Assembly: GCA_024228935.1 (NCBI GenBank)
Contig: JAAESX010000210.1
Span: forward strand, 147,457-211,456
From: Pseudomonadota bacterium
Lineage (GTDB): Bacteria; Myxococcota_A; UBA796; CAJQPC01
DNA: 64,000 nucleotides
Reading direction: 5' to 3'
Made by a program: the position numbers and the translations under genes. Shown here in pieces: positions 62,856-64,000 of this stretch; the stretch's first letter is position 1; each line of letters opens with the position of its first letter. The notes under the pieces were generated by a model. The model was given only the letters and a program-made list of their open reading frames with translations. It was not told the origin of the DNA and searched no databases.

Positions 62856-63773
62856 ATGGCCCGTGTCGCACTGATCGGCGCGGGCGCCGTCGGACAGGTC
62901 TACGGCCGTCACCTGCAGCTCGCGGGCGACTCCGTCACGTTCTACGTGCGCGAGAAGTACCGCTCCGAGGTCGAGGCCGGGATGCTCATGCATCCGGTCA
63001 ACGGTGACCAGACGCCCGTGACGCTGCGGGCCGATGGCGTCGTGACCACGGCCGAGGAGCTCGCCGGGTTCGACGAGGTCTGGCTCTGCGTGAGCTCGAC
63101 GGCGCTGCAGGGGCAGTGGTTTGGGGCGCTGTTGGAAGCGGCCCGAGGCGCTCGCGTCGTGACGCTCCAGCCGGGGCTCGAGGACCGCGAGTTGCTGCTG
63201 CAGCACGTCGACGAGGACAAGCTGGCGACCGGGCTCATCGGCTTCATGTCGTGGCAGGCACCGCTTCCGGGCGAGAAGGTCGAGCCGGGGATGCGGTACT
63301 GGTTTCCGTGGTTGATGCCGTCGAAGTTCGGCGGGCCGGGGTCCGAGGACATCGTGCGTCGACTGCGGGCGGGCGGATGCCCGGCGAGCGTCGTGCGGTC
63401 GGTGCGGACCGAGATGGCGCTGGGATCGGCGACGCTGTTGCCCATCACCGCGCACCTGGAGACGGTGGGCTGGAAGTGGGACCGTCTGGGCTCGCGGGGG
63501 GCTTCGCTGGCGGAGACGATCTCCCAGGCGCGGGCTGTGTCCGCGGCCTACCACGGGGTCGGCGCGGGGCTCTCGCCGCCGGGGTTCGTGTTCGGGCCGG
63601 CGGCGTGGCTGGTGCCGATGGTCGTTCCGGTGGACATCGAGGCGTTCTTCGAGTGGCACTTCACGAAGGTGGGAGACCAGACGCGGGCTTCCTTGGCGAC
63701 GTGGATTGCCAATGGGGAGAGCCGGGGGCTCGAGGTGGGGGCGATGCGGAGGGTGCTGGGGGAGTTGGGCTAG
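62856..63773 (+). CDS. Ketopantoate reductase-like (PanE/ApbA family) protein
   Basis: 305 residues. The N-terminal Rossmann motif GAGAVGQVYGRHL binds NADPH in this family; the C-terminal domain is helical. PanE reduces 2-dehydropantoate in pantothenate synthesis, but the family includes many divergent reductases. The middle (LATGLIGFMSWQAPLPGEKV) and the C-terminal Ser/Asp motif are not convincingly those of true PanE, so the substrate is left open. Cytoplasmic. It begins 4 nt after the upstream lipoprotein gene and may be read through from it. Confidence 0.82.
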   Translation: MARVALIGAGAVGQVYGRHLQLAGDSVTFYVREKYRSEVEAGMLMHPVNGDQTPVTLRADGVVTTAEELAGFDEVWLCVSSTALQGQWFGALLEAARGARVVTLQPGLEDRELLLQHVDEDKLATGLIGFMSWQAPLPGEKVEPGMRYWFPWLMPSKFGGPGSEDIVRRLRAGGCPASVVRSVRTEMALGSATLLPITAHLETVGWKWDRLGSRGASLAETISQARAVSAAYHGVGAGLSPPGFVFGPAAWLVPMVVPVDIEAFFEWHFTKVGDQTRASLATWIANGESRGLEVGAMRRVLGELG

Positions 63774-64000
63774 GTGTCGTGAGCCGGGCTTGCAGGCTGC
63801 CGCCCTCTTCATTCACGAGCCGAAGGCGAGCCGGCGACGCGCAACCCCGAGGCTGACGGTCAGCCGGCGAATTCTGCGCGCTCCGTTGACCCCTCGATCT
63901 GAGAGATGCCCTGGCCGCGATCGGTCTTACCGCTCGTGCTGTGGGCCGGCCGACTCCGTCGGCTGTCGGCCCGGTCCATTTCTCGATTTCTCGATTTCTC
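63774..64000. other. Non-coding end of window with short tandem TTTCTCGA units
   Basis: No gene is visible in the last 227 bases. Besides the hairpin, the final bases (63979-64000) are three near-exact 8-bp units based on TTTCTCGA. They may continue past the window or mark a low-complexity contig end. Confidence 0.5.
63943..63972 (+). terminator. Hairpin after the reductase-like gene
   Basis: Outer arms GGGCCG (63943-63948) and CGGCCC (63967-63972) enclose inner arms GCCGAC (63949-63954) and GTCGGC (63958-63963) with a 3-nt loop and a 3-nt bulge. Lies 170 nt after the stop, followed by a T/C-rich stretch (ATTTCTCGATTTCTC). Confidence 0.5.

Noticed and set aside
63979..64000. Start of a CRISPR array or telomere-like repeat
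   Set aside because: Only three 8-bp units are visible at the window edge; too little to call.

Overview
The window is about 70% G+C and densely coded, with no rRNA, tRNA, insertion sequence, phage or CRISPR that I can see. Its gene content suggests a Myxococcota-like (former Deltaproteobacteria) free-living bacterium. Signs of this are eukaryotic-like Ser/Thr kinases, a CHASE2/CHAT/rhomboid operon, very large Asp/Cys-rich MopE-type lipoproteins, many outer-membrane-type lipoproteins, a class II DAHP synthase and a eukaryote-like adenylosuccinate lyase. The taxonomic call is inference from gene families only.

Layout. 1-1433: cut metallophosphoesterase lipoprotein. 1519-8678: a five-gene operon joined by 4-base start/stop overlaps (secreted FecR-like protein, CHASE2 sensor, FlgO/CsgG-like protein, TPR-CHAT caspase-like protein, rhomboid-like protease). 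8675-16090: PDZ protein and purB, a degenerate FAD monooxygenase, an FGE-fold lipoprotein, an M18 aminopeptidase and an acidic membrane protein. 16155-17696: divergent TetR and response regulator. 17719-23274: minus-strand operon with a broken kinase/ATPase gene and three small membrane/coiled-coil proteins. 23298-27278: GGCT-fold protein, M20 peptidase, VWA/thrombospondin-3 lipoprotein. 27307-32119: five successive minus-strand lipoproteins, including an 11-haem cytochrome. 32221-34872: clpS-clpA, facing nth. 35590-40850: fabH, a secreted protein, a Ser/Thr kinase and a polytopic membrane protein. 40847-51136: MaoC hydratase, leucyl aminopeptidase, TlpA-like lipoprotein, class I FBP aldolase, Gly/Pro-rich lipoprotein, POT transporter, DAHP synthase, modBC. 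51130-63773: a 1359-residue MopE/FG-GAP lipoprotein, two divergent FAD oxidoreductase paralogues (both damaged), a frameshifted hybrid histidine kinase, a MopE/beta-helix lipoprotein and a PanE-like reductase.

Three genome-wide habits show up. First, signal peptides are minimal: many lipoproteins begin M plus 5-9 hydrophobic residues and then Cys, with no basic residue. Second, TAnnnT -10-like hexamers lie either 7 nt before a start codon (probably leaderless mRNA) or 21-22 nt before one with a Shine-Dalgarno between (leadered mRNA). Third, genes are packed by ATGA/GTGA/TTGA overlaps, and some convergent pairs share a CTAG stop.

The best candidate for an undescribed system is the 1519-8678 operon. 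It pairs a membrane CHASE2 sensor with an apparently exported TPR-CHAT protease and an intramembrane rhomboid protease, which would make a caspase-like/rhomboid relay at the cell envelope. Five apparent +1 indels in G/C homopolymers, all in four signalling or oxidoreductase genes, are either pseudogene lesions or consensus errors and should be settled with reads before those genes are interpreted.
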